This document shows, in pieces, positions 33,100-44,367 of a DNA stretch of 64,000 nucleotides. Source of the DNA: Mesorhabditis belari (lineage: Eukaryota > Nematoda > Chromadorea > Rhabditida > Rhabditidae); the NCBI GenBank assembly GCA_958450365.1, contig CAUEEP010000735.1, forward strand, positions 625,501 through 689,500. Direction: 5' to 3'. The notes below the pieces were generated by a model that saw only the letters and a program-made list of their open reading frames with translations, had not been told where the DNA came from and did no database searches. Made by a program: the position numbers and the translations under genes. Within the stretch, counting starts at the first letter, position 1; each line of letters opens with the position of its first letter.

Positions 33100-36000
33100 A
33101 TGATTCGCCCGGATCATCTACCAGAACAGTGTATCGAAGCTCTTCGTGGGATTGATCCAAATCCACCGAATGGTTTGTTTTTAGCTTTTCTTATCTAAAT
33201 ACTAAGTTTTTTGCATGTTCCCTTAATCTTCCAGCGTTTTAGATGGTCGAAAATGGTGCAGCGCAACATTCGACACCGTACTCTGTTGGCCACCCGTGCC
33301 AGCTGGTGAAAACTACACCCTTTCATGTCCTCCTTTGAAGGGACTTGACCCAGCAAGTTGGTTGCTAAAAATATAATAAAAGTGTAGTTTAGCAGAGCCG
33401 GTTTCAGCAGAGAACCTGTTACTATCTAATTAGTTTTGCACAGATCCAAAAATCTTAAGGCATCTCCTGAATATCAGTTATCAAGTTTTAGGGTGAAAAT
33501 GAACAGATTCTTGAGCTTAATGGCATCGCCAAGTCAACTACGGCTCCAAAGCTTGCTTGTGCATAGTTGCATAGCACTATGCTTGTGCATAGTGCTTGGG
33601 CACATAGGCTTACTTGTGCAAGTTCAGGACAGAATATCTTAAGATTGTAGACTTAAAATCAAGCAGTCAATTAAACCAAACTAGGGAACGTCGCCAAGTT
33701 TTAAAACGAGAACAGCTCCATCTTATAGAATCGACTACGCTGATTCCGAATCCGTTTTCAGTTTTCCCCCTCGAGGCCTGTAACGCAAGATATCTGGTTT
33801 ACAAGTTTTAGGTCTCCTTACTTGAGTTCGTTTTTTGTGACGGAGCTAGCTAGCTCCGTGCATCGCCAAAGTTGTCAGCTACGGCTCGAAAGCACCCTGG
33901 TTCGATCCCCTTGGCGAATTTCCATTGTTTTTTCAACCTAACACTTTTTGTAGGTTTAAACGTTATAAGTCTCAATTAAAGGCTCGATAAAAAAAATCAT
34001 TACTTTCATTTCTATTTTGATTTGAATGGAGTTTGGGCCAGATTACAAAACCAAAAGAAATTGGCCGAATAGAGGATCGAGCCAGGGTGCTTTGGACTTG
34101 TAATCGGCAACTTTGGCGAATGCCCCACATCCCTGGTAGGCCCCGTTGCAAAAAAATGAACTTAATTCAGGAGCCAAAAACTTGTAATGTTACAGGTTAC
34201 AGCTACAGGCCTCAAGGTCAAAAACTGAAAGAAAAAAATGCGGTTTGGCATTGAAGTGATGAGGTTTTGAAGAGCGGAGACGTCGAGATCGCTCCAGGCC
34301 AAACGGATTACTGTCTTAGGTGCAAAAACGTCTTGAAACTGACGATGATTTTTGTAGACAGCTCGCACAAATATTTCCCACAAATTCTCTATCGGATTGG
34401 GGTCAGGAGGTCGAGCGGGCCAGTCTAAAGTTGCAATTTTGTTGTTGTTCAGCCAGTCTCGGATGTTTTCGGCTCGATGAATTGACGCGATGGATTGAAA
34501 AAGTGAGGACGGAATCGGAATCAGCATAGTCGCTTCTAGAAGATGGAGTTAGTCTCGTTTTAAATGGTTACAGGCACCTAGCGACGTTTTCCAGTAAGAA
34601 ACGCAACTTTTTACTCTAACAATCAGAAGCTTATTGCTATTTGCTGCTACAGAAGCTGCTACAGAAGCTGCTACAAAAGCTTAATGCTATTTGCTGCTAC
34701 AGAAGCTAAATAAGCTGCTACAGAAGCTTATTTGCTTATTTGCTATGTTAAGCAGATAATTTAATCCACTAAATTTTACATATTCATCGTACATTACTGG
34801 TTAAACATCCACTTCCAGAAAATGTCACCAAATTCTGTGAGATCACCGGCCGATGGGGCGGGAAAAACGCGACGGATTTCAGGAACACTGCAGGGTGGAC
34901 AAATTACACTACATGTTTCACTGATGAAGTGTTGGCGATTGTGCAAAGTTTCTCTTCTCCCATGATGAAAGTTTATTTTTTTTGATTTCTTAGCCCAAAG
35001 TATTGTATAGGAAATGCAAAAACTTTCGCAAAACTTGCGAATTGCTGAGCTGATCGGCTACGTGGTTTCGACTTTGGCGTTGCTCTTTGTACTTGGATTG
35101 TATCTGAAATTTCGGTAGCAATGTTTGGAGTCGATTTTACTTCTATTTTTAGGCGACTTCGTTTTTTTCGTAACATGATCCACATTTGCACAATGATTGC
35201 TCTACTGATTGTTGGGATTACAAGGTTGGTTCGGTTCAGATTCGGTTCCCATTCGCTTCCGATTAGGTTGCGATTCGGTACCGATCCGCTTCCCATACAG
35301 TTCCGATTCGGTCCCCATTCAGGGCCGATTTGTCTCCGACCCGGTTCCCCATACGGTTCCGATTCTGTCCCCACTCAGGGCCGATTTGTCCCCGATTCGG
35401 TTCCGATTCGGTTCCGATTCGGTTCCCATACGGTTCCGATTTGGTCCCCATTCCTATACCAAAATCTTAATCGATGAAGCGTAATGAGAGATGTTTCAAA
35501 TGGGCTTAAAAGTATGTAAATCCAAATCAGCTGGGCCAGAAACAAAGTCCAGGTCTCGCTTCTGACGGTAACAAACAAACAAACAAGAAACAGCGCTGAC
35601 AAAAACGGGAACAAACAACCTAGGTCTACGGACACGGTCAGCCTTTTTTCTAGCCCTTAGGTGGGTTTTTTGGTTCGTGTTAGATAAAAGATGATTACTA
35701 CTGGAATTCTTATAGTTTGATAACGATAAAGGATATACAGGGTGTTCAATATTTATGTAAATCAATAGATTACTAGATTTAAAGCTCGTTTTATAGAAAT
35801 CTAATGTTAAAAAAGAAACAAACATATCAAACGCATATACTTTAACAAGTTTAAGTCAGTTTTTTTTCAAAATTATTGGATTTCGCGTTGATGTTTGTCT
35901 AGAAACTCCTGTGGAAAGCGCTCACTGTGATAAGTTGAAGTAGAATTGAGTTTTTCACAAACTTATGTTAAGTTTTCTTGAAAGAATCAAAACTGAAATA

Positions 36001-39000
36001 TGATTTCAACATTTTTAACTTCGAAAACTGGTAAATAGTGAAGAATTTCTGATCGTTAAACAAGAATAACTAGGGCTGATCTCTGTAATTTAGTGACCCA
36101 GTTCCAATGAATCGGTTTTTCGCATAACAAATTGAGTAAACAGTAAAAGTAAGTGGGTACAAGTAGTATGCTTTTCCCAACTCTAATTCAGTGCTTTCTT
36201 AATGAGTTTTTTCATATTTGAATGAGATTTTGAAAAAACAAGCTTCAAAAGATTTTTTTGAAAAGATAGAAAGTTCTAATAGACATTGAACACGCTTGAA
36301 TTGATTGAATTGATCTGGACTGATCATTGAAAATCAATCAAAATCAATCATTGAACATCAATCAGAATCAATAATTGCCAACCAGAATCAATAATTGAAC
36401 ACCAATCAGAACCAATCATTGAACATCAATCAGAATCAATCATTGAACATCAATCAGAATCAATCGTCGTTCTATAAAAGAACCATCAAAAGTGAATGGT
36501 TTCAGACTAATCCTCTTTGTTGATCTCATGACTGAATGGAGATACGTTACAAACATGGTCTGATTCTTTTATTCTTTTCTTTTTCCAATTTTCGACCTAA
36601 TATCATTTCAGCCATTCGTCTGTGAGCTCTTTTTCTTTGTTTTAGAATATGGGAAGATCTGTGTGGTTGCTTGGATCTTTTTAGAAAGTTAGTGTTAGGT
36701 TTATCAGCAAAAGTTAGCTTGAAATTGCTTTTACAATAGCTTTTAGCATTCTATGTTCACAATCGGATCTGTTGGAATCTTTGCAGGAAAGAGTCTCTTG
36801 CGGCTTACCTTGGATTCGGTTACTGTAAGTGTTTACCAAGATTGAAAGAATAGTAAGACATAAGGCCCTAAACTAGTGGTAATGAGATGCTTGTCAGCCC
36901 TAGAGTGTCAGCCCTAGAGTGTCAGCCCTAGAGTGTCAGCCCTAGAGTGTCAGCCCTAGAGTGTCAGCCCTAGAGTGTCAGCCCTAGAGTGTCAGCCCTA
37001 GAGTGTCAGCCCTAGAGTGTCAGCCCAAGAGTGTAGCCCTAGAGTGTCAGCCCTAGAGTGTCAGCCCTAGAGTGTCAGCCCTAGGTGTCAGCCCTAGAGT
37101 GTCAGCCCTAGAGTGTCAGCCCTAGAGTGTCAGCCCTAGAGTGTCAGCCCTAGGTGTCAGCCCTAGAGTGTCAGCCCTAGAGTGTCAGCCCTAGAGTGTC
37201 AGCTCTAGAGTGTCAGCTCTAGAGTGTCAGCTCTAGAGTGTCAGCTCTAGAGTGTCAGCTCTAGAGTGTAGTCCGTTAAGCGAGAGGTCGTTCGAAACCC
37301 GTCGCCGACCACATTTTGTATTCCCAGTCCATAAAAGGACCGTTTAATTGAACTGTTTTTGAAAGTATGATAAATTTCATTTCAGTGCTCCCTTTCATCA
37401 ACGCTATCTTTTGGTTGCTTTCTTTGTGGAAAGATCACAACTTTAAAATGGAGAAATGTCTAGGTTAGTGAGAGTAAAGAATTCACGAATGATTTGAAAC
37501 TTTTACAGGAAGCTATTACTTACGGAGCATGTTAATTCTCAGCGTTCCAAAGTTGATTACAAATACAGTGAGTTTTTGATTGGCTTTGGAGCTTTAATGA
37601 GATTTAGTTAACAATGATCATGTTGTTAAACATCGCTCGAGTCCTTTTATGTCATTACAAGAACTACGTACCAACAGTCGAATACAAAAGAATCAAGTAG
37701 GGTTGATCAAGAGATAAGTCCAAAGTTTACCTTAGCCTGTGCCTTTCCAAGAGGACTGTAAATTTAGTTGCTTTTTAGAATCCACATTGTGATTGCCTTT
37801 TTCCTGTTTCTCCTGGTGGCAATTCCAGAGATTCTTCACTTGTTCCCACTTTCATTAAACAAAAATACTTTCCTGGTGGGTTTTAAAGAAGAAAATTTGT
37901 TTATAAAGATTTCAGCTATTCAAAATCTACTCCTACACGTTAACAATCAGCATGGTTCTTCAAGGGATTATTGTAGCTGTGATTTTCCTGCTTCTTAACA
38001 AAGAGGTGAAGGTTAAATCTTCAAATCCCTCATATCTTAACTGGTCCTGTAACACGCTCCAGTTTGATCCAGTCCAGTTCAGTGGACTGAATTGACTAGC
38101 TGACAGGACCGAATTTCTATTGTGAGACATTTTGTGGGACGCTCCGCTCTTTTTTGCCATTCAACTTTGAGCTCAAATATCTTGGTTTTAGGCTGTCCAA
38201 TTTAAATATTCTTGATATCATTAGATGCGCCAATTCTTTCTCTGTCGATTGGTATAAAAACTGTTGAAATTGGACAGCCGAAAATCAAGATATTTGAGCT
38301 CAAAGTTGGATTGCCAATGGCAAAGGGGGCGGGGCAAATATAAAAGGTTATCGGACATCTGACAAACCCCGCCTCTTTGTCATTGGCAAACTTTGAGCTC
38401 AAATATCTTGGTATCAGGCTCTCCAATTTAAATAGTTTTATAAAAATCGACAGAGAAAGACTTGGCGAATTCAATGATAGCAAGAAAATGTAAATTGGAC
38501 AGCCCAACACCAAGATGTTTGAGCTCAAAGTTGGATTCCCAATAGCAAAGGGACGGGGCGGGTATAAAAGGTTATCGGCATCTGATAAGCCCCGCCCCCT
38601 TTTACCATTGACAATCTAACTTTAAGCTCAGACATCTTGAATAGGAGTCCCAATCGACCTGTAAATCGACAGTCTAGACCGATTGTGGGACATTTGATAC
38701 AAGCTCCGCCCCTTTGCCAATGCCAATCCAACTTTAAGCTCAAACATCTTGGTGTTGAGCTGTCCAATTTGAATACTTTTTATACCAATCGACAGAGAAA
38801 GATTTTACGTATCTAATGATATCAAGAATATTTAAATTGAACAGTTCAACACCAGGATGTTTGAGCTTAAAGTTAGATTGCCAATAGCAAAGGGGGTGGG
38901 GCGCCTATCAAATGTCCGATATCCCGAGTTTCAGCCTAGAGCTGACAGGGCCATGCTGATAAGTTGGTGAATTGAATCCAGGTCTAATCTCGGCACTTTC

Positions 39001-39208
39001 GAACAATTGAACTTGATCTCTTATACAGTTTCCATCATTCCTCAAACGATTCTCCCCCGTAAACTCACGATTTAGGTCATTGACGAGTTCAGAGATCTTT
39101 CGTGGAGACGCAAAAACTCAAAGATGGTCTTACAAAATCCAGTTTGCTTTACAAGTTAATTATTATAAAAATAGTTTAGACTTTGACCGAGTACACCCAA
39201 TGAACTGA
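33100..39208 (+). CDS. Secretin-class (class B) GPCR
   Basis: Exons 33100-33172, 33243-33356, 34819-34928, 35011-35114, 35153-35224, 36506-36557, 36612-36687, 36747-36824, 37386-37463, 37509-37567, 37608-37696, 37779-37875 and 37916-38005 join in phase (364 residues). A tentative last exon, 39029-39208, adds a 59-residue basic/polar tail. The ectodomain shows the hormone-receptor pattern with six cysteines, including KWCSATFD, LCWPPVPAGE, LSCP, FCEITGRWGG and TTCF. Seven hydrophobic segments follow; class B signatures are LLNIARVL with a YKR motif at TM5/ICL3 and LQGIIVAVIFLLLNKE at TM7. Such receptors bind peptide hormones and couple to G proteins (family knowledge). No signal peptide is visible at the chosen ATG, so an upstream exon may be missing. 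Introns contain a Tc1 fragment, minisatellites and, before the tail, a MITE cluster. Confidence 0.88.
33863..34133. repeat. Inverted pair of tRNA-like sequences
   Basis: 33863-33918 (plus strand) and 34133-34070 (minus strand) share tcgccaaagttg, aaagcaccctgg and cgatcc, ending in a box-B-like ggttcgatcccc in the first. The plus copy has complementary ends (cgccaa/ttggcg). They are too short for a complete tRNA. They flank an AT-rich spacer in the receptor's second intron. Confidence 0.55.
34150..34550 (-). pseudogene. Tc1-like transposase C-terminal fragment
   Basis: The minus-strand frame contains LDWPARPPDPNPIENLWEIF, the third catalytic region of Tc1-family transposases, followed by the family's usual C-terminal W...L.SMPNR stretch. 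The second aspartate region (HRAENIRDW context) is degraded and the N-terminal half is absent. Confidence 0.8.
35228..35455. repeat. Minisatellite with ggttccgattcggt units
   Basis: Imperfect units of 12-24 bp starting right after the TM2 exon donor. Open frames on both strands result from the repeat. Confidence 0.85.
36335..36470. repeat. Tandem repeat, unit about 24 bp
   Basis: Copies of attgaacatcaatcagaatc shortly before the exon at 36506. Confidence 0.85.
36897..37268. repeat. Minisatellite, unit 14 bp
   Basis: About 26 copies of gtgtcagccctaga, with a switch to gctctaga at the right end. A tRNA-like remnant (gttcgaaaccc) adjoins at 37270-37312. Confidence 0.95.
38163..38935. mobile_element. 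Cluster of palindromic MITEs with GC-box and TATA-like motifs
   Basis: Four or five alternating-orientation copies of a module with tttgagctcaaatatcttg, caatttaaat and cgattggtataaaaac. Two copies carry a GC-rich run then tataaaagg (near 38322-38345 and 38548-38575). The cluster lies in the presumed last intron of the class B receptor. Confidence 0.8.
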
Positions 39209-39967
39209 TTAAAAGAAAATGAATTCGTTTTGTTCAAGAAAATAAATCAAACAAATGATTGTACATTTAAAGTTGTTTATGAGACCCAGGCCTGTACTTA
39301 GAAGCTCAAATTTTAAAGCAAAATAACACACAAGAGTTGCAAGAATATAAAGCAATTGATTCATCCAAAAATCCCTGGATTTTGTTTGATTTTTTGATTT
39401 GATTAATGATTTTGAGAATAGTAAAGCTTAGTGTACTTTTTTCAGCTCAAAAACAAAGATCAAAGCCAGTTTATCCTTTTCTTAAACCGAAAAACCAATT
39501 TTCGTAAGCATGCAAAATACAAAAGTAAAAGAAATCAGAAAAAAATGCTTCAGGTTAATAATTAGAAAGAGAAGAGTGTAAGTAGAACAAAAGAATCAAA
39601 ATCGAACCAAAATCTCATGAATCGGCGATAAATTAGTGCTGGATTTGGCTGAATTTTCCAAGCGCTCATTTTTAGTGAACAAAATTGTAAAGATCGAAAA
39701 ACGATTTGTGGTTACTGTGGTTTTGAGAAAGAGTAAACAAAGGAAATGACATTTTTCAATACTTTTTCATCCCATAAAGAAAATTCGATTCATTTATAGA
39801 TTTCCTGATTCAATTCCTAGTAGGAAATGACTTCGGGTGAAGAAGAATCACTCACCAAAGAGTAGGGCTTGCAGATCTCGTTCTAATCTGGCTTAAAAGC
39901 CAAAACAAGCCAGGTCCAGGACTGTTTCTGGGCTAAGCCTTCGCCTAGACCAGCTCTGGAAGCTAGT

Positions 39968-40262
39968 TCCAGTTGGTTGGTCCAGTGATCCAGTTGTTTG
40001 GCCCAAGTGATCCAGTTCGTTGGTCCAAGTGAACCAGTTGGTTGGTCCAAGTGATCCAGTTCGTTGGTCCAAGTGATCCAGTTAGTTGGTCCAAGTGATC
40101 CAGTTCGGTGGTCCAAGTGATCCAGTTAGTTGGTCCAAGTGATCCAGTTCGTTGGTCCAAGTGATCCAGTTAGTTGGTCCAAGTGATCCAGTTCGGTGGT
40201 CCAAGTGATCCAGTTAGTTGGTCCAGTGATCCAGTTGGTTGGTTCAGTGATCCAGTTGGTCA
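39968..40262. repeat. Minisatellite, ccaagtgatccagtt units
   Basis: Units of about 18-22 bp alternating cgttggt and agttggt endings. The region 39210-39965 is AT-rich with no recognised gene. Confidence 0.9.
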
Positions 40263-40645
40263 AGTACGGTTTAGTCCGGCTTAGGTTACGGCCAAGATAC
40301 AGTAAACCCGGCCAGATCAGATCCGCCTTAGCCTGGAAGAATCGGCTTTGGAATATGCTTCGTACAAAGCCTATAAACTCAGAACGAAAAGACTTTCTGG
40401 ACAACAGTGAATCCGGTCTTGTACCCAGCAAAACCTCCTCTCCAAGTTCACCGCTTTTCATTGCTCTTGTCTCTTTACATTCTCGAATCGTTCCAATTAT
40501 CGCCGATGAGCTTCAGCACTGGAAATAATTCCAGAATTTGCTCGAAATTCAAAAAAATTTGTTAGTTACCGATTTTGAGGTATTTTGACGTCTTTTCGTT
40601 GGAACTTGAGTTGTTTCTTTTCCCAAAACTTTGAATGGACATGAA

Positions 40646-41206
40646 ATTGAAGGATTCAAAGCTCTTAAAACATTTGAAAAACGGAACTAATCCTTTAAAG
40701 TCTATTAGGAACTAATCCTTTTATCTATTAGGAACTAAACATACAACTAATCCTGCCAACCTTTTCCATCTGTCTCAAACCAAGTAAGACTACAGCCTAG
40801 CCAGAAGTCAGCCCTAGAAACTCGTCCATGTACCTTTCTGGCTGAACTCCAGAATCACTCGATTCTGGCTGAACTTCAAAATCACTCGATTTTGAGGATT
40901 TTTGAGTGTTTTTTGCAAGACTTAGAGAAAAACGGAGCATTTACAAATGGCTTTCTGCTTGCCCGGCCTAGGTCCACATACAGTTGGATCAGTCAGAAGC
41001 TGGAGTTCAGCCAGAAAGGTACATGGACGAGTTTCTAGGGCTGACTTCTGGCTAGGCTGTAGTCTTACTTGGTTTGAGACAGATGGAAAAGGTTGACAGG
41101 ATTAGTTGTATGTTTAGTTCCTAATAGATAAAAGGATTAGTTCCTAATAGACTTTAAAGGATTAGTTCCGTTTTTCAAATGTTTTAAGAGCTTTGAATCC
41201 TTCAAT
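40646..41206. repeat. Near-perfect inverted repeat, 207-bp arms
   Basis: Arms 40646-40852 and 41000-41206 match as reverse complements with one visible mismatch (gccaac versus gtcaac), around a loop of about 147 bp. No coding frame. It is intergenic. Confidence 0.92.
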
Positions 41207-41214
41207 TGTTGAAA

Positions 41215-42140
41215 ACTGTCTATATGTAGTTTTTGTCTGCGTTCCCCAACTCTCCCACGCTTTCCTTCGAAAATTTCCTAGCTCCCGATGTTTGTGCTAA
41301 CTCTTTTTGCTTTGCAATTTGTTACCATTTCAGTGCCTCACATTTAGTTTTACAAAACCGTCTTTGTTTTTCAAATTATTTATAAATCTTCTCGAAATTT
41401 TATAATTTTTACTTTTACCTCAACAATTACGCATATACTACGTGAAACTACGTGAAAAGTGGACTTATAAATGGAATTTTGTCGCCTCTTTATACAAGTT
41501 TTTGGCTTTTGTCCATTAGCTTTTTTTTTGTAAAAGGGGAAGAGCTGTAAAAGGCCGAAATCTCAAATTAAAGAGTCATTTCCATTGGAAATTCGTCGCT
41601 TTTTTTTGTTTTAAAGACGAAACTTGAGTTTTTTTGTGAAAGAGATTCTTTTTCAATGTCAACGAGCGAAGTTTGTTGCAAATTTGGGAAATGTGCGTCT
41701 TTTTTTGCTGAAAATTTCAATTATTGTGAGTTTTGTGACTAATCTTGCAGACAGTATCTAAAAGGAGCCAGGAAAGCTACAGTAATCCGCTATCTAGCTA
41801 CAGTAATCCGCTATCTAGCCACAGTAATCTGCTATCTAGCCACAGTAATCTTCTAGCTATCGTAAATCACTATTGATTGACTATGCTACCGTAATTCGCT
41901 ATTCTTTGTCTCTTTCTGGATGCAACTTTTAGAATAAGTTACTGTGTTTTTGGGTAATCTACAGTAATCAATTATTGTCTACAAAAGGTACAGTAACCTG
42001 TTACAGCAGATTTTTTGAACTGTTCAAGAGCTTGGGAATCAGATCAAGATCATCAAGAAAAGGATCAAATGCTTTAGATTAACTGTCAGCCGGGCTATGG
42101 TAGCTTTTACACAAAAAGGGTATATTATAGACCCTATTAT
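41215..42140. other. Intergenic, short repeats only
   Basis: AT-rich sequence without a recognised gene. 41775-42000 contains gctacagtaatccgctatct tandem units and scattered cagtaat motifs. Confidence 0.5.
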
Positions 42141-42144
42141 AGAC

Positions 42145-42215
42145 TAGAGTGTGTTCCTCGCGAGTAATGCGTTTTTTAAAACGCACACTTGGAAAAAAAT
42201 TACCGTACTTTTAGC
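42145..42215. mobile_element. Solo terminus of the 42565-43251 transposon family
   Basis: tagagtgtgttcctcgcg and the following 50 bp are nearly identical to the left end of the element at 42565. No matching right end was found before that element. A third, diverged terminus (gaatatgttcctcgtg) lies near 46390. Confidence 0.7.
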
Positions 42216-42564
42216 ATCTTCTGTACAATGATAGAAAAAGTTAACTATAATATTATCTCTGGGCAAAGTTATGTGCCTTCAAAGCCGACGATCCGTTCCA
42301 AAATCCGGATTTTCCAAAATACCCATAAACTACGCAAGAGCCATTTCGTTTTCTATAAATATCTTTTCTTCTCTGATTGGTACTAACAGAAAGAAGTCGA
42401 ATAGCTTCTGCTTTAAGCCAATTCTGATGGGTTTAAACCGAAATTTGACTGAGCTAGGATAAATCGGTCTGATCAGACATTTAATACCGCAATTTAACCC
42501 TATTCTACTTCGTAACCTATTTCTGTCATTGTCCCTAAACAAAGCATTCAGTCAGGAATAGTAT

Positions 42565-43251
42565 TAGAGCGTGTTCCTCGCGAGTAATGCGTTTTTTAAA
42601 ACGCACACTTGGGAAAAAATTACCGTACTTTTAGCAAAAATTATTGCGAAAAAATGACGCAAAAATCACGAGCCCCGGATTATATACGACACTTTATAAA
42701 GATACTCAGCCGTTTAACTGATTTGGTGGCAAAATTCCCTTCAAATGTAAAGATATTCAATTTATTCGACGTGTAAAGAGGATTACTCGTAGTTACTCGA
42801 CCAAAAACGCAAAAACGTCCAAAACTGATTTGGTGGAAGATTCCCTTCCAATCTAAAAAATGATTCTTTTTGAGAAACCCGGGGGTAGGCTAATTTCCGC
42901 CGTTTTATTTGCGCAACAGGGTCATTTGCGCAACTCGCCATAACTTTCTTCTAAGTGGACCAATCTTTATGATTTTGGTGTCATTTTGTAGATCTCAATA
43001 AGTGCAACAAAACGAAACCAAAATCATAAAGATTGGTCCACTTAGAAGAAAGTTATGGCGAGTTGTGCAAATCACCCTGTTTTGCAAATGACCCAGTTGC
43101 GCAAAGTAGCCTATCCCAAAACCTGCGCCAAAAAATTGCTTTTATATTTTTTTCGTGCAAGCGCACTTTTTTTTACAGAAAAACGCATTACTCGACAATT
43201 ACTCATGTAAATTTACTCGAGTAATGACTTACTCGCGAGGAACCCACTCTA
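42565..43251. mobile_element. Non-autonomous DNA transposon with gttcctcgcgagta ends
   Basis: The ends tagagcgtgttcctcgcg (left) and cgcgaggaacccactcta (right) are inverted, with TA/TTA outside. An internal inverted repeat (about 42895-43110, centred on gtagatctcaataagtg) includes cataactttcttctaagtgg. No transposase frame was seen. Confidence 0.75.
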
Positions 43252-43532
43252 TTATAGACCGTGTTCAAGTCAAATTCACGTCAAAATCTTATCAGAGCTT
43301 TTTCGGGAGTTTTCTGACGGATCACTGTACCTTTTTCTGGAGTTCTCTGCTAAATTTAGACTTTCTCCATTTTTAGCAACAATTAGACAAAACCTCCACA
43401 AAGTTTCTATTTTTGTAAAAGCTCCCGAAAGTATCAAAGTTCTCACTCCAGAAAAGCAATTTGTATCACCAAAAGATCGTTTTCCACGTTTTATTTTGTG
43501 TTCCATTCCAGTAAACACTTTGATTTTTTCAC

Positions 43533-43663
43533 ATGAGTGCAATTTTTAATCAAGAAAAGAAGGTAAAGAGCTACATTTTCAGCAACGAGCTGTTCTTGGT
43601 GTTAGACGTGAATGGTTTCCACTGGTGCAAACTCGATATCGATCTCAAATGGTACAATTGTAA
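43533..43663 (+). other. Possible first exon of an unrecognised gene
   Basis: A 43-codon frame from ATG to a gtaagt donor encodes FSNELFLVLDVNGFHWCKL. It reads like real protein, but its phase (1) does not fit the next receptor exon at 44368 and no partner exon was found. Confidence 0.3.
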
Positions 43664-43721
43664 GTTTTGATTGTTTGTGTGTGAGACAAGTGTGAGACTC
43701 AAAAATGGAGGACTGGAGATG

Positions 43722-44003
43722 TCCCAGTTTGAGCACTTTCTACAAAAGAAACCCATTTTGGTGTCAATAGAAAAGTTGTAGAGAATCAAAAATCAAGCTT
43801 ATATCCAAATTTTCAGAACGATTCAAAAACTGGTTTTCAAGAAATGCCAAATTTACGAATTTTTACAAAACTTGGATTTTAAGCGAAACTACTAAGTGTA
43901 TCTTTTTGGAAATTTGGCTATAAGCCTAATTTTTGATTCTCTACAACTTTTCTATTGACACCAAAATGGGTTTCTTTTGAAGAAAGTTCTCAAACTGTCA
44001 CAT
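43722..44003. repeat. Inverted repeat, about 90-bp arms
   Basis: Arms at 43722-43808 and 43905-44003 share gttgtagagaatcaaaaat and aaacccattttggtgtc. The right arm continues into gcagttttcaattcacc, the terminal repeat seen in mariner type B, and this piece is directly repeated at 44249-44327. Confidence 0.75.
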
Positions 44004-44039
44004 ATGACAATAACCCGCAGTTTTCAATTCACCAACCCA

Positions 44040-44150
44040 ATAGGAACCGTGTTGGAATCGTATTGGAATAAAATAGGAACCATATTGGAACCGTATTGGA
44101 ATCGTATTGGAGCCGTATTGGAATAAAATAGGAACCGTATTGGAATCGTA
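44040..44150. repeat. Tandem repeat of ggaaccgtattggaatc
   Basis: Imperfect units of 17-20 bp between the two copies of the mariner-type terminus. Confidence 0.75.
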
Positions 44151-44367
44151 ACAAAGAAAATGTCATAAAAACAAGGCTAGCGCGCCTTGTCGCCTATATT
44201 CACCCTGTACAAGTTTTTCTAGGTGATGTGGCCATTAGCTGCTGCCAATAGGTTTCTTTTGAAGAAAGTTCTCAAACTGTCACATATGACAATAGCCCGC
44301 AGTTTTCAATTCACCAACCCAATAAATGTGTTTTTTTAATTGTATAACTGTAAAAACAAATTTCTAG

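Noticed and set aside
33863..33918. Functional tRNA gene
   Set aside because: It has paired ends and a box B but is only about 53 bases long, lacks a D arm and proper stems, and has a degenerate inverted copy nearby.
34022..34255. Plus-strand frame through the tRNA-like pair
   Set aside because: It is antisense to the tRNA-like copy and the Tc1 fragment, with no independent support.
35496..35825. Minus-strand frame of 109 codons
   Set aside because: It lies in an intron of the class B receptor, has no recognisable domain, and borders a minisatellite.
36897..37268. Regular repeats resembling a CRISPR array
   Set aside because: The 14-bp units are directly adjacent with no unique spacers, in a eukaryotic intron.
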